Below, one piece after another: positions 1 to 5,469 of a stretch of DNA of 6,135 nucleotides. The stretch lies in contig KL571387.1 in NCBI GenBank assembly GCA_000715855.1, positions 38,518-44,652 on the forward strand, read 5' to 3'. A program made the translations under genes and the position numbers. The DNA is from Actinoplanes liguriensis. Lineage in GTDB: Bacteria; Actinomycetota; Actinomycetes; Mycobacteriales; Micromonosporaceae. The notes under the pieces are model-generated. The model saw only the letters and a list, made by a program, of their open reading frames with translations. It did no database searches and had not been told where the DNA came from. How positions within the stretch are numbered: position 1 is the stretch's first letter; each line of letters begins with the position of its first letter.

Positions 1-233
1 AAGGGCGATCTCCGTGGCGGGGCACGGTCACTGCACAAAACCGGTCACGCACCACCACTGCCAGTGGCTGATCCGCCTCAGGACGCCGACAGGCTCGCCG
101 CCCTCAGCCCGTTGGCTTCGTTCACAAGATCGGGCGCCGGAGGTTCGCGGCTTTCGGCGGGTGCGGAAACCTGGTGGGCGGCCGGTTCCACGGACAGCCG
201 GATCCCCACGCACGGGTGGGCGAGACTGGGCGG
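1..233. other. Left-edge region without a supportable gene
   Basis: Several frames are open here but none is convincing. Plus frame 1 is open from base 1 to a TGA at 235-237, which would overlap the GTG at 234 in a GTGA arrangement. It could be the tail of an upstream gene, but its translation is low-complexity and its third-position GC is lower than that of the real genes nearby. Plus frame 2 stays open to 1021, but only as a shadow of the lipoprotein gene. On the minus strand a frame with clustered GTG codons (about 15-50) runs off the left edge and could be the start of a divergent gene. I recognise no protein family in any of them. Confidence 0.3.
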
Positions 234-1172
234 GTGAGGTCGCGAAGGATGGCGACGGCGCTGGCGGCAGCGCTGGCGGTGACGGCATGTGCCGAGCCTG
301 CCGGGGAGCCGGCCGGGGAGCCGGCCATGGGCCCGACCACGGGGCCGGTTCCGCCGCCGGCCGCGCTACCCGTGGGGTGGCGGTGGGAGTCGTACGGCGG
401 GATCGAGGTCGGGGTGCCCGCCGAGTTCGGGTACGACAACGGCAGCCAGCGGCTGGGCCAGTGGTGCGTCGGGCAGCCCCGGGCGAATCCCGGATCGCCG
501 CCCGTGGTGGGCCGCCCCGGGATCGCCACCGCGGCGGGGTGCCCGGAGAGCGTGGACGTCGCCGACACCGGGCCGGTGGTGTCCCTGGAGCGGGAACTGG
601 GCGATTCCCCCGACGGGGTGACGCGAAGCGGCGACCGGACGACCGTGCGGCTGCGCGGCGTGGCGGTGATCGTGCAGGTGGGGGAGGAACTGCGGGAACG
701 AATCGCGGGCACGGTGCGGGTGGTCGACAGCGTAGATCACCACGGCTGCCCGGTGCGGCATGCGGTCACGGAGAATCCCGCGTACCGGCCGGTGCGGGCG
801 CCTGCCGGGGACGCGATCACCTCGGTGTCGGCGTGCCGGTATCCGCTGGGGGTGGACGACACGATCATCTCCTCGCTGCGGCTGGACGGCGCGGCCGCGC
901 AGCAAGCCCTGGCCACGGTCCGCGCCGAGCCGGTCGGCGGCGGCCCGGACGAGCCACAGACCTGCGCTGCCGAGGTCTCCTACGGCGACGAGGTGGTCGT
1001 GCTGCTGGCCGGGGGTGGTGAGATCGTGATGCGCTACTCCGGCTGCGACCACCGGGGCTTCGACGACGGCCGGACCGTGCGACGCCTGGGCCCCGCCACC
1101 GCGAAACTGTTCCTGACCGGCGCGAACACCGTATTCGCGGGCGCCGGCGTCGCGCCGCTGCCCGGCGAGTGA
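234..1172 (+). CDS. Cysteine-rich secreted lipoprotein of unknown function
   Basis: A 312-residue protein predicted to be exported and lipid-anchored on the outer face of the cell membrane. The GTG at 234 is preferred because it gives a good type II signal peptide: Arg2, Arg4 and Arg5, then an Ala/Leu-rich stretch, then the lipobox V-T-A-C with lipidated Cys19. An upstream GTG at 174 would add 20 polar residues before the signal, and the ATG at 249 would lose the positive charges. After Cys19 comes a linker with a PAGE repeat (about residues 21-31) and a Pro-rich stretch. The mature part has six further cysteines (about 78, 103, 172, 201, 244, 271), an even number suited to three disulfides. 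The C-terminal half has a spacing of Cys, aliphatic strands and Cys that I associate with hypothetical actinomycete lipoproteins. No catalytic motif is visible. No clear Shine-Dalgarno precedes the start. Export and lipidation are well supported; the function is unknown. Confidence 0.8.
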   Translation: MRSRRMATALAAALAVTACAEPAGEPAGEPAMGPTTGPVPPPAALPVGWRWESYGGIEVGVPAEFGYDNGSQRLGQWCVGQPRANPGSPPVVGRPGIATAAGCPESVDVADTGPVVSLERELGDSPDGVTRSGDRTTVRLRGVAVIVQVGEELRERIAGTVRVVDSVDHHGCPVRHAVTENPAYRPVRAPAGDAITSVSACRYPLGVDDTIISSLRLDGAAAQQALATVRAEPVGGGPDEPQTCAAEVSYGDEVVVLLAGGGEIVMRYSGCDHRGFDDGRTVRRLGPATAKLFLTGANTVFAGAGVAPLPGE

Positions 1173-1207
1173 GAAGACGACGCACGGAGCCGAGGACCCC
1201 GGCTGAC

Positions 1208-1261
1208 ATCGACGGAAAACGACGGACGGCTCCAGCTCCGACCGGCGGGACGCCCGTCGAT
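1208..1261. repeat. 8-bp inverted repeat upstream of the acetyltransferase gene
   Basis: ATCGACGG (1208-1215) and CCGTCGAT (1254-1261) are exact reverse complements, 38 bp apart. The right arm falls about where a -35 element would lie for the -10 at 1278-1283. GACGG also recurs at 1221-1225. This could be an operator, but an 8-bp match in GC-rich DNA can arise by chance. Confidence 0.2.
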
Positions 1262-1277
1262 CCTCGGGCCGCCCGTA

Positions 1278-1283
1278 TAGAGT
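1278..1283 (+). promoter_or_regulatory. -10 box (TAGAGT) for a leaderless acetyltransferase mRNA
   Basis: TAGAGT fits the actinobacterial -10 consensus TANNNT and lies within TATAGAGT. It ends 8 bp before the GTG at 1292, so transcription would begin at or next to the start codon. No Shine-Dalgarno lies between them, which agrees with leaderless translation. No clear -35 hexamer was found. Confidence 0.5.
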
Positions 1284-1291
1284 GCCCCGAC

Positions 1292-1855
1292 GTGACGACG
1301 ATTGCGCTGGCCACCCCGTCCGACCGTACGAGAGTGATCTCTTCCCTGGTTCCCGCCTTCGAGAAGGATCCCGTTCTGCGGTGGCTCTTCCCCGGCGACG
1401 CCACCTATCCGCGGTACGCGGCGGCGTTCTTCGGCCGGCTCTTCGACAAGCGTGTCGGCCGTGACTCGGTCTGGATCGCCGACGGCGGGAACGCGGTCGC
1501 GATCTGGGAGCCCCCGGCCGGCGGCGTCCCGGCGGCGCACTACGAGCTGGACGTGCCGGCGGACGTCAGCGCCCGCGTCGACGCCTACGATCACGCCGTG
1601 CACGCGCTGCTGCCCGCCGAGCCGTACTGGTATCTCGGTGTTCTCGGCACCCACCCGGATCACCGCGGCCGCCGCCTGGGTCACGCCGTGATGGCCGAGG
1701 GCCTGCGCCGGGCGGCCGAGGACGGCGCGCCGGCGATCCTGGAGACGGCCACCGAGGGCAACGTCGGCATGTACGAGCGGGCCGGCTGGAAGGTCATCGC
1801 CTCCGCCACCGACCCGCTGCCGTTCTGGGTGCTCCGGCAGGGTCAGGGCCGGTAG
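1292..1855 (+). CDS. GNAT-family N-acetyltransferase, puromycin N-acetyltransferase-like
   Basis: A 187-residue cytoplasmic enzyme expected to move an acetyl group from acetyl-CoA to an amine. The GNAT core is clear: a beta4 strand WYLGVLGTHPDH (113-124), then the acetyl-CoA pyrophosphate loop R-R-L-G-H-A (127-132; the R-x-x-G-x-G/A pattern) and helix 3, then the beta5 segment AILETATEGN (148-157) and YERAGW (161-166). Compared from memory, several stretches match Streptomyces puromycin N-acetyltransferase: VWIADGGNAVAIW (60-72), EPYWYLGVLG, the ILET segment and the YER-GW/F motif. The length is also similar (about 190-200). The substrate cannot be fixed from this; it could be an antibiotic or an endogenous amine. 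The GTG at 1292 is chosen because a -10 box lies just before it. An upstream GTG at 1169 would add 41 Arg/Pro-rich residues outside the domain. The 3' end overlaps the opposing CDF gene by 13 bp. Confidence 0.88.
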   Translation: MTTIALATPSDRTRVISSLVPAFEKDPVLRWLFPGDATYPRYAAAFFGRLFDKRVGRDSVWIADGGNAVAIWEPPAGGVPAAHYELDVPADVSARVDAYDHAVHALLPAEPYWYLGVLGTHPDHRGRRLGHAVMAEGLRRAAEDGAPAILETATEGNVGMYERAGWKVIASATDPLPFWVLRQGQGR

Positions 1856-2754
1856 ATGTCCGGCTCCAGGTAGATCACCTTCGCGGTCGGCACCACCGCG
1901 CGGACCCGGGCCTCGGCATCGTCGATCGTCGCGGCGATGTCGCGGCCCTCGTCCTGCTCACCGATCGCGATCTTCGCGGCCAGCAGCAGTTCCTCCGGGC
2001 CGAGGTGCATGGTCCGCAGGTGGATGACCCGCTGCACGCCGGGCGACTCGAGCAGCGCCTTCTCGATCGCGGTCAGCTGTTCCGGCACCGCCGACTCACC
2101 GATGATCAGGCTCTTCGTCTCGACCGCGAGCACCACCGCCACGCAGACCAGCAGCAGGCCGATCAGCAGCGTGGCGATGCCGTCGTAGATCCCGTTGCCG
2201 GTGGCGACGGTCAGGCCGACGCCGAGCAGCGCGAACAGCAGGCCGAGCAGCGCGCCGGAGTCCTCCAGGAGGATGACCGGCAGCTCCGGGTTGCGGGTGC
2301 GCACGATGAACCGGAACCAGCTGCGCTTGCCGCGCACCCGGTTCGCCTCGCCGACCGCGGTCCGCAGCGCGTAGCCCTCCAGCACCGCCGCGATCAGCAG
2401 CACGATGACCGCGACCAGCGACGACTCCAGCGGATGCGGGTCGACGATCTTGTGGTATCCCTCGTACACCGCGTACAGCCCGCCCAGGCTGAACAGGATG
2501 ATCGCCACGATGAACGCGTAGACGTAGCGTTCCCGGGCGTAGCCGAACGGGTGCAGCGCGGACGCGGGCCGTTTCGCCCGGCGGCCGCCGACGAGCAGGA
2601 GCACCTGGTTGGTCGAGTCCGCGACCGAGTGCACCCCCTCGGCGAGCATGGACGCGGAGCCGGTGACGGCCGCGGCGACGAACTTGGCGACGCCGATCGC
2701 GAGGTTCGCGCTCAGCGCGGTCACCACGGCCCTGGTACTGCCTTCGGTTGCCAT
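1843..2754 (-). CDS. Cation diffusion facilitator (CDF) metal exporter
   Basis: A 303-residue inner-membrane transporter of the CDF family, which exports divalent metals such as Zn2+, Fe2+, Co2+ or Mn2+ in exchange for protons. The first helices cover about 10-30 and 33-56; the second carries the metal-site motif H42-x-x-x-D46 in LAEGVHSVADS. The family signature HPFGYARERY follows at 68-77. Further helices lie near 79-100 and 112-130. The fifth has Glu164/Asp165 in the LLEDSGALLG segment in place of the usual D/H-x-x-x-D, and the sixth follows Asp191. The C-terminal cytosolic domain (about 225-303) has the usual pattern around LRTMHLGPEELLLAAKI. The LLED motif and this HPFG form recall the ZnT9-like branch, so the metal should not be assumed. 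The ATG at 2754 is chosen because GAGAGG lies 4 bases before it and the likely -10 overlaps the alternative GTG at 2778. The gene is divergent from the copper monooxygenase and overlaps the acetyltransferase tail. Confidence 0.93.
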   Translation of the reverse strand: MATEGSTRAVVTALSANLAIGVAKFVAAAVTGSASMLAEGVHSVADSTNQVLLLVGGRRAKRPASALHPFGYARERYVYAFIVAIILFSLGGLYAVYEGYHKIVDPHPLESSLVAVIVLLIAAVLEGYALRTAVGEANRVRGKRSWFRFIVRTRNPELPVILLEDSGALLGLLFALLGVGLTVATGNGIYDGIATLLIGLLLVCVAVVLAVETKSLIIGESAVPEQLTAIEKALLESPGVQRVIHLRTMHLGPEELLLAAKIAIGEQDEGRDIAATIDDAEARVRAVVPTAKVIYLEPDIYRP

Positions 2755-2758
2755 GTTT

Positions 2759-2764
2759 CCTCTC
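2759..2764 (-). promoter_or_regulatory. Ribosome binding site of the CDF gene
   Basis: On the minus strand the sequence reads GAGAGG AAAC ATG. This purine-rich Shine-Dalgarno with a 4-base spacer decides the start at 2754 over the GTG at 2778. Confidence 0.6.
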
Positions 2765-2780
2765 TTGAAGCCGAGCACCC

Positions 2781-2786
2781 ATTATC
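2781..2786 (-). promoter_or_regulatory. Putative -10 box (GATAAT) of the CDF gene
   Basis: The minus strand reads GATAAT, one base off TATAAT, in an AT-rich patch that stands out from the surrounding sequence. Transcription would start near 2774, leaving a leader of about 20 bases containing GAGAGG. There is no good -35 at 17-bp spacing (AATGTG at 2809-2804). An ATCATGAT palindrome (2789-2796) sits just upstream and could be part of an operator. Confidence 0.4.
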
Positions 2787-2824
2787 CAATCATGATCAAG
2801 TTTCACATTCCGGGGGAAGAACTA

Positions 2825-2836
2825 CGGGACATCCCG
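2825..2836. promoter_or_regulatory. Imperfect palindrome in the divergent control region
   Basis: CGGGACATCCCG is symmetric at 10 of its 12 positions and lies about midway between the CDF and copper monooxygenase genes (2755-2892). It could be an operator for one or both. I cannot assign it to a known regulator, and short GC palindromes are common in such DNA. Confidence 0.2.
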
Positions 2837-2881
2837 GATGCGATCACCGGCCCACAAACGGGACGATTCGCAGGTCTCGAT

Positions 2882-2888
2882 GGGAGGG
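2882..2888 (+). promoter_or_regulatory. Ribosome binding site of the copper monooxygenase gene
   Basis: GGGAGGG lies 4 bases before the GTG at 2893. It is the best Shine-Dalgarno in the window. It fixes this start, which also begins a proper lipoprotein signal peptide. Confidence 0.65.
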
Positions 2889-2892
2889 CACC

Positions 2893-4038
2893 GTGAAGCG
2901 AATCCTGCTCCCCGCGGCCGCGCTGTTGCTGCTCGCGGCCTGCGGATCCACCAACACCCCGGCCGCGGCCCCGGAAACCTCGAACCCGCACGCCGGGCAT
3001 TCGCTCGGCTCGGCGCCGCCACCGACCCCCCTGCGCGCCGGGGAGAAGTTCGTCGATCTGGCGCTCCCCCAGCCGTACACTCCGCAGGCTCCCAACGGCG
3101 GAACCGACGACTACCGATGCTTCCTGGTCGACCCCGGCCTGACCACGACGTCGTATCTGACCGGCAGCCAGTTCCAGCCGCAGAACGGGGCGATCGTGCA
3201 CCACGCGATCTTCTACCGCCTCGACCCGCAGCAGGCGCTCGAGGCCACCCACGTCGACGAGCAGACCCCCGGCGAGGGCTGGACGTGCTTCGGCGACGCC
3301 GGCGTGCAGGGCCAGACCGCGTGGGTCGCGCACTGGGCGCCCGGCGCCGGCGAGACCCTGATGCCGTCCGGTTTCGGCTTCTCCATGCCGCCCGGCAGCA
3401 AACTCGTCATGCAGGTGCACTACAACCTGCTGGAGACCGGCAGCGCCGGGCAGACCGACCGGTCCGGCATCCAGTTGCGCGTCGCCGACGGGAAGTCCCC
3501 GCTCAAGCCGTTGAACACCGCGCTGTTCCCCGCGCCGATCGAGCTGCCCTGCGCGGCCGGCGAGTCGGGCCCGCTCTGCGACCGCGACGCCGCGATCGCC
3601 GACGTCGGCAAGCGCTTCGGCGCCGAGGCCGGCGAACAGGAGTCGCACCTGATCCAGGGCTGCAGCGCCGGCAAGGTCACCGCCGGCGACACCCAGCACT
3701 GCGACCAGCCGGTCGAGGGCGACGCCACGATCTACATGGCCGCCGGCCACATGCACCTGCTCGGCCGCTCCATCAAGATCGAGCTGAACCCCGGCAAGCC
3801 CGGCGCGCAGACCATCCTGGACGTCCCGCAGTACAACTTCGACAACCAGGCGCTGGTCCCACTCCCGAAGCCGATCACGGTCAAGGCCGGCGACACCGTC
3901 CGCGTGACCTGCACCCACGACGCGAAACTGCGCAAGCTCCTGCCGCAACTGCAAAAACTGCCTCCGCGGTACGTCGTCTGGGGCGAGGGCACCAGCGACG
4001 AGATGTGCCTCGGCATCCTGGTGGTCGCCACCAAGTGA
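2893..4038 (+). CDS. PHM/DBH-like type II copper monooxygenase lipoprotein
   Basis: A 381-residue lipid-anchored extracytoplasmic protein with the fold of the copper type II, ascorbate-dependent monooxygenases (peptidylglycine alpha-hydroxylating and dopamine beta-monooxygenase), which hydroxylate C-H bonds using O2 and two separate coppers. The signal peptide has Lys2/Arg3, a Leu/Ala core and lipobox L-A-A-C17, followed by a Pro/Ala linker with His33 and His36. All six copper ligands seen in rat PHM have counterparts: His103-His104 (VHHAIFY) and His176 (MQVHYN) for CuH; His286 and His288 (GHMHLLG) and Met371 (SDEMC) for CuM. Cys340 and Cys372 match the PHM disulfide that includes the Cys after the Met ligand; Cys76, 132, 220, 229, 257 and 270 may form others. 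The gene is divergent from the CDF exporter and followed by a strong terminator, so it is probably monocistronic. The substrate is unknown. A non-catalytic copper-binding role is possible, but the complete ligand set argues for an active enzyme. Confidence 0.88.
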   Translation: MKRILLPAAALLLLAACGSTNTPAAAPETSNPHAGHSLGSAPPPTPLRAGEKFVDLALPQPYTPQAPNGGTDDYRCFLVDPGLTTTSYLTGSQFQPQNGAIVHHAIFYRLDPQQALEATHVDEQTPGEGWTCFGDAGVQGQTAWVAHWAPGAGETLMPSGFGFSMPPGSKLVMQVHYNLLETGSAGQTDRSGIQLRVADGKSPLKPLNTALFPAPIELPCAAGESGPLCDRDAAIADVGKRFGAEAGEQESHLIQGCSAGKVTAGDTQHCDQPVEGDATIYMAAGHMHLLGRSIKIELNPGKPGAQTILDVPQYNFDNQALVPLPKPITVKAGDTVRVTCTHDAKLRKLLPQLQKLPPRYVVWGEGTSDEMCLGILVVATK

Positions 4039-4049
4039 CCCGTGCCGTT

Positions 4050-4084
4050 CGGTCGCCGCGCCCGTGCCCCGGGCGCGGCGATCG
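4050..4084 (+). terminator. Strong GC hairpin terminator after the copper monooxygenase gene
   Basis: CGCCGCGCCCG (4054-4064) and CGGGCGCGGCG (4070-4080) are perfect 11-bp reverse complements around the 5-base loop TGCCC. The stem extends by four more pairs, one of them G-U, to 4050 and 4084. It begins 12 bases after the TGA. There is no T-run, so it is the U-less hairpin type common in actinomycetes. Confidence 0.75.
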
Positions 4085-4154
4085 CGTGGGTCTGGCGGCC
4101 GCTTGAGGCGTCGTGCGACCGTGAAGGCCTACCGTCGCGCTCCCGGGGGCTCCC

Positions 4155-4955
4155 ATGGCGAAGTCGGCTCACCTCAAACGGTCCACCGCCACCATCTGGC
4201 TGACCCTCATGCTCGGCCTGGCCACCACCGCGTTCGGCGTCACCTACAGCCTCGCCGCGATGCCGAACCAGCCACCCGGCAGCTCCCTGTCGAACACGAT
4301 CGTCGCGGCCACCATCGGCGCGCTCGGCGCGGGCGTCGTCGGCGCCGCTCTCAGCATCGCCATCACCCACGCTTCCGACCGGGCCGGCCGTGAGGATCTT
4401 CTGACCCAGCTTTCCCGTACGGTCGGCGCCCGGTTCAGCTCGGACGAGGCGATGGTCCGTGACCTGCGCACGGACTGGCACCACTACCACGTCACCGTCG
4501 TCGAGGGCCGGGCCGTCTGGCGCTACATGTTCCTCAGGTTCAGCCGCCTGCCCGGTGTGGGGATGCTCCAGGCCCGCACCACCGCGAACGACGGCCACGG
4601 CCACGAGCTGAACTACCTGGCCGAGGCGGGGGTCCGCGGCAGTCAGCTCGTTCTGCTGTTCACTACCGAGAACGGCGTGGGCGACGAGTGCACGGAGGTC
4701 TTCCCGCAGGTCCTGACGCACGGTTACCGGTCGCGGCACTGCGGGCTCGGTGTCTTCCAGACCTGGGAGGGCGGCGACATGGTGGGCCGGGCCGTGATCA
4801 GCCTGTCCCCCATCGGCGACCGGCCCACCCCGGACGGGACGGTTCCGGCGGACACCGCCGCGAAGCTCGACCAGATCTGGAACCGGGAGTTTCCCGCGCG
4901 GACGGCGATGACCCCGCCCGCCCAGGTCGGTGACACGGTGACTCCCGGGCCGTGA
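4155..4955 (+). CDS. Two-helix membrane protein with a beta-rich C-terminal domain
   Basis: A 266-residue protein I do not recognise as a named family. Two membrane helices are clear, at about 14-36 and 48-71, separated by a short polar loop. A positively charged N-terminus (Lys3, Lys9, Arg10) and the basic stretch after helix 2 suggest both ends are cytoplasmic. A linker helix (about 78-107) leads into a domain at 108-220 with alternating strand pattern and conserved-looking aromatics (Trp108, Tyr111, Trp122, Tyr124, Trp204), ending in GRAVISLSPIG (211-221), like a small beta-barrel. The 2TM plus beta-barrel layout recalls the SMODS-associated 2TM-beta (Cap15-type) effectors of CBASS defence. 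That is architecture only, and no nucleotidyltransferase gene lies next to it. The tail (about 222-266) is Pro/Thr-rich. The ATG at 4155 has GGGGG 5 bases upstream, and a weak -10 (TACCGT, 4130-4135) lies before it. Real coding is well supported by codon use; the role is unknown. Confidence 0.8.
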   Translation: MAKSAHLKRSTATIWLTLMLGLATTAFGVTYSLAAMPNQPPGSSLSNTIVAATIGALGAGVVGAALSIAITHASDRAGREDLLTQLSRTVGARFSSDEAMVRDLRTDWHHYHVTVVEGRAVWRYMFLRFSRLPGVGMLQARTTANDGHGHELNYLAEAGVRGSQLVLLFTTENGVGDECTEVFPQVLTHGYRSRHCGLGVFQTWEGGDMVGRAVISLSPIGDRPTPDGTVPADTAAKLDQIWNREFPARTAMTPPAQVGDTVTPGP

Positions 4956-5012
4956 CCGGCGCGCCACCCCGTAGGCCATCCTAGGAAGATAGGTAGCTGC
5001 TCCACCGCCCGA

Positions 5013-5050
5013 GTCACCGGATCGGGTGCGGCTCGCACGAAACGGTGACC
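5013..5050 (+). terminator. Two-tier hairpin, possible terminator or structured RNA
   Basis: GTCACCG (5013-5019) pairs perfectly with CGGTGAC (5044-5050). Inside it GTGCG (5026-5030) pairs with CGCAC (5034-5038) around a GCT loop. It lies 58 bp after the stop of the two-helix membrane protein gene and may end its transcript. No T-run follows. It could instead be part of the 5' control region of the HTH gene. Confidence 0.35.
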
Positions 5051-5202
5051 GTCTATGCGGCCCGTCCCGCGAGTCCGTAGGCCGCTCACAGGCCCTCTGG
5101 CCTCCTGACAAGCACCGATGCGCCCCTCAAGCGCCTCTTCCCCGAACAAAGTTTCCGCAATAACTTGGCTCTGCGGGGTACCTAGCTCGGTTGCTCTGTG
5201 AC

Positions 5203-5208
5203 TATAGT
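5203..5208 (+). promoter_or_regulatory. -10 box (TATAGT) for a leaderless HTH mRNA
   Basis: TATAGT is a near-consensus -10 ending 7 bp before the ATG at 5216, so transcription would start at the start codon. No Shine-Dalgarno is present. It lies inside the alternative reading from the GTG at 5198, which argues against that start. No clear -35 hexamer was found. Confidence 0.6.
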
Positions 5209-5215
5209 CGCCTGC

Positions 5216-5440
5216 ATGACATCAAAGCGCCTCAAGCTGATGGGCACTCAGGAGATCGGGATCCGGCTCGGCTCGATCAGCCGCCAGCGGGTCAACCAGC
5301 TGACCGCGAAGACCCACTTCCCCAAGCCGGCCGCCGACCTCGCCCAGGGCCGCGTCTGGCTCGCCGAGGACATCGAGGAGTGGATCAGCGTCCACCGCGC
5401 CGAGGACGCGCTCAAGCCGGTGCGAGCGACCAAGTCCTGA
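5216..5440 (+). CDS. Small AlpA/excisionase-like winged-HTH DNA-binding protein
   Basis: A 74-residue DNA-binding protein. A MerR/AlpA-like helix-turn-helix covers about 8-31: LMGTQEIGIRLG is helix 1 and the turn, and ISRQRVNQL is the recognition helix. The segment THFPKPAADL and the wing QGRVWLAEDIEEWI (44-57) are typical of this group. The family includes phage excisionases and AlpA regulators, but the same fold is common as stand-alone chromosomal regulators in actinomycetes. With no integrase in view there is no reason to call it an excisionase. The ATG at 5216 is chosen because TATAGT lies 7 bp upstream; a GTG at 5198 would place the promoter inside the gene. The next gene starts 29 bp downstream on the same strand, so the two are probably co-transcribed, and the HTH protein may control that unit. 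Confidence 0.85.
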   Translation: MTSKRLKLMGTQEIGIRLGSISRQRVNQLTAKTHFPKPAADLAQGRVWLAEDIEEWISVHRAEDALKPVRATKS

Positions 5441-5458
5441 CGTTTTCACCGCGTACCC

Positions 5459-5462
5459 AGGA
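5459..5462 (+). promoter_or_regulatory. Ribosome binding site of the cysteine-rich gene
   Basis: AGGA lies 7 bases before the GTG at 5470. This supports that start and translation from the HTH transcript. Confidence 0.4.
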
Positions 5463-5469
5463 TCGACAT

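Larger units (their letters stand above)
4956..5215. other. Non-coding region before the HTH gene
   Basis: A 260-bp stretch with no convincing gene on either strand; the long minus-strand frames crossing it are shadows of the gene at 4155. Its 3' part (from about 5140) is noticeably less GC-rich. It holds a two-tier inverted repeat (5013-5050), a small AGGCC-CTCT-GGCCT hairpin (5091-5104) and the -10 box of the HTH gene. No tRNA or attachment site was recognised. Confidence 0.5.

Noticed and set aside
14..1021. 335-codon plus-strand open frame over the lipoprotein gene
   Set aside because: Arg/Gly-rich translation without domains; the frame starting at 234 gives a signal peptide, lipobox and paired cysteines.
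1139..1163. Hairpin GGGC-CGGCG-TCG-CGCCG-GCCC near the lipoprotein 3' end as a terminator
   Set aside because: It lies wholly inside the coding sequence, has a 2x2 mismatch and no T-run; such pairing is common in DNA this GC-rich.
1169..1291. GTG at 1169 overlapping the lipoprotein stop (GTGA) as the acetyltransferase start
   Set aside because: The overlap suggests coupling, but the added 41 residues are Arg/Pro-rich, lie outside the GNAT fold and would span the likely -10 box.
2755..2778. GTG at 2778 as the CDF start
   Set aside because: It lies 2 bases after the likely -10 box, so it would be upstream of the transcript start, and it lacks the Shine-Dalgarno found before the ATG at 2754.
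2005..2892. Extension of the copper monooxygenase frame upstream to an ATG at 2005
   Set aside because: The extra residues are antisense to the CDF gene and compositionally like a shadow frame. The GTG at 2893 has GGGAGGG before it and starts a lipoprotein signal peptide.
2838..4106. 422-codon plus-strand open frame
   Set aside because: It is a +1 shadow of the copper monooxygenase gene, dominated by Arg, Ala and Pro, while the other frame carries the copper-binding motifs.
3732..5111. 459-codon minus-strand open frame
   Set aside because: It runs through the copper monooxygenase 3' end, its terminator and the two-helix gene. Its translation is Arg/Gly/Pro-rich with no motif, as expected for the antisense of GC-rich genes.
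5216..5440. Excisionase of an integrated element
   Set aside because: The HTH fold fits, but there is no integrase, attachment repeat, tRNA gene or phage gene in the window.
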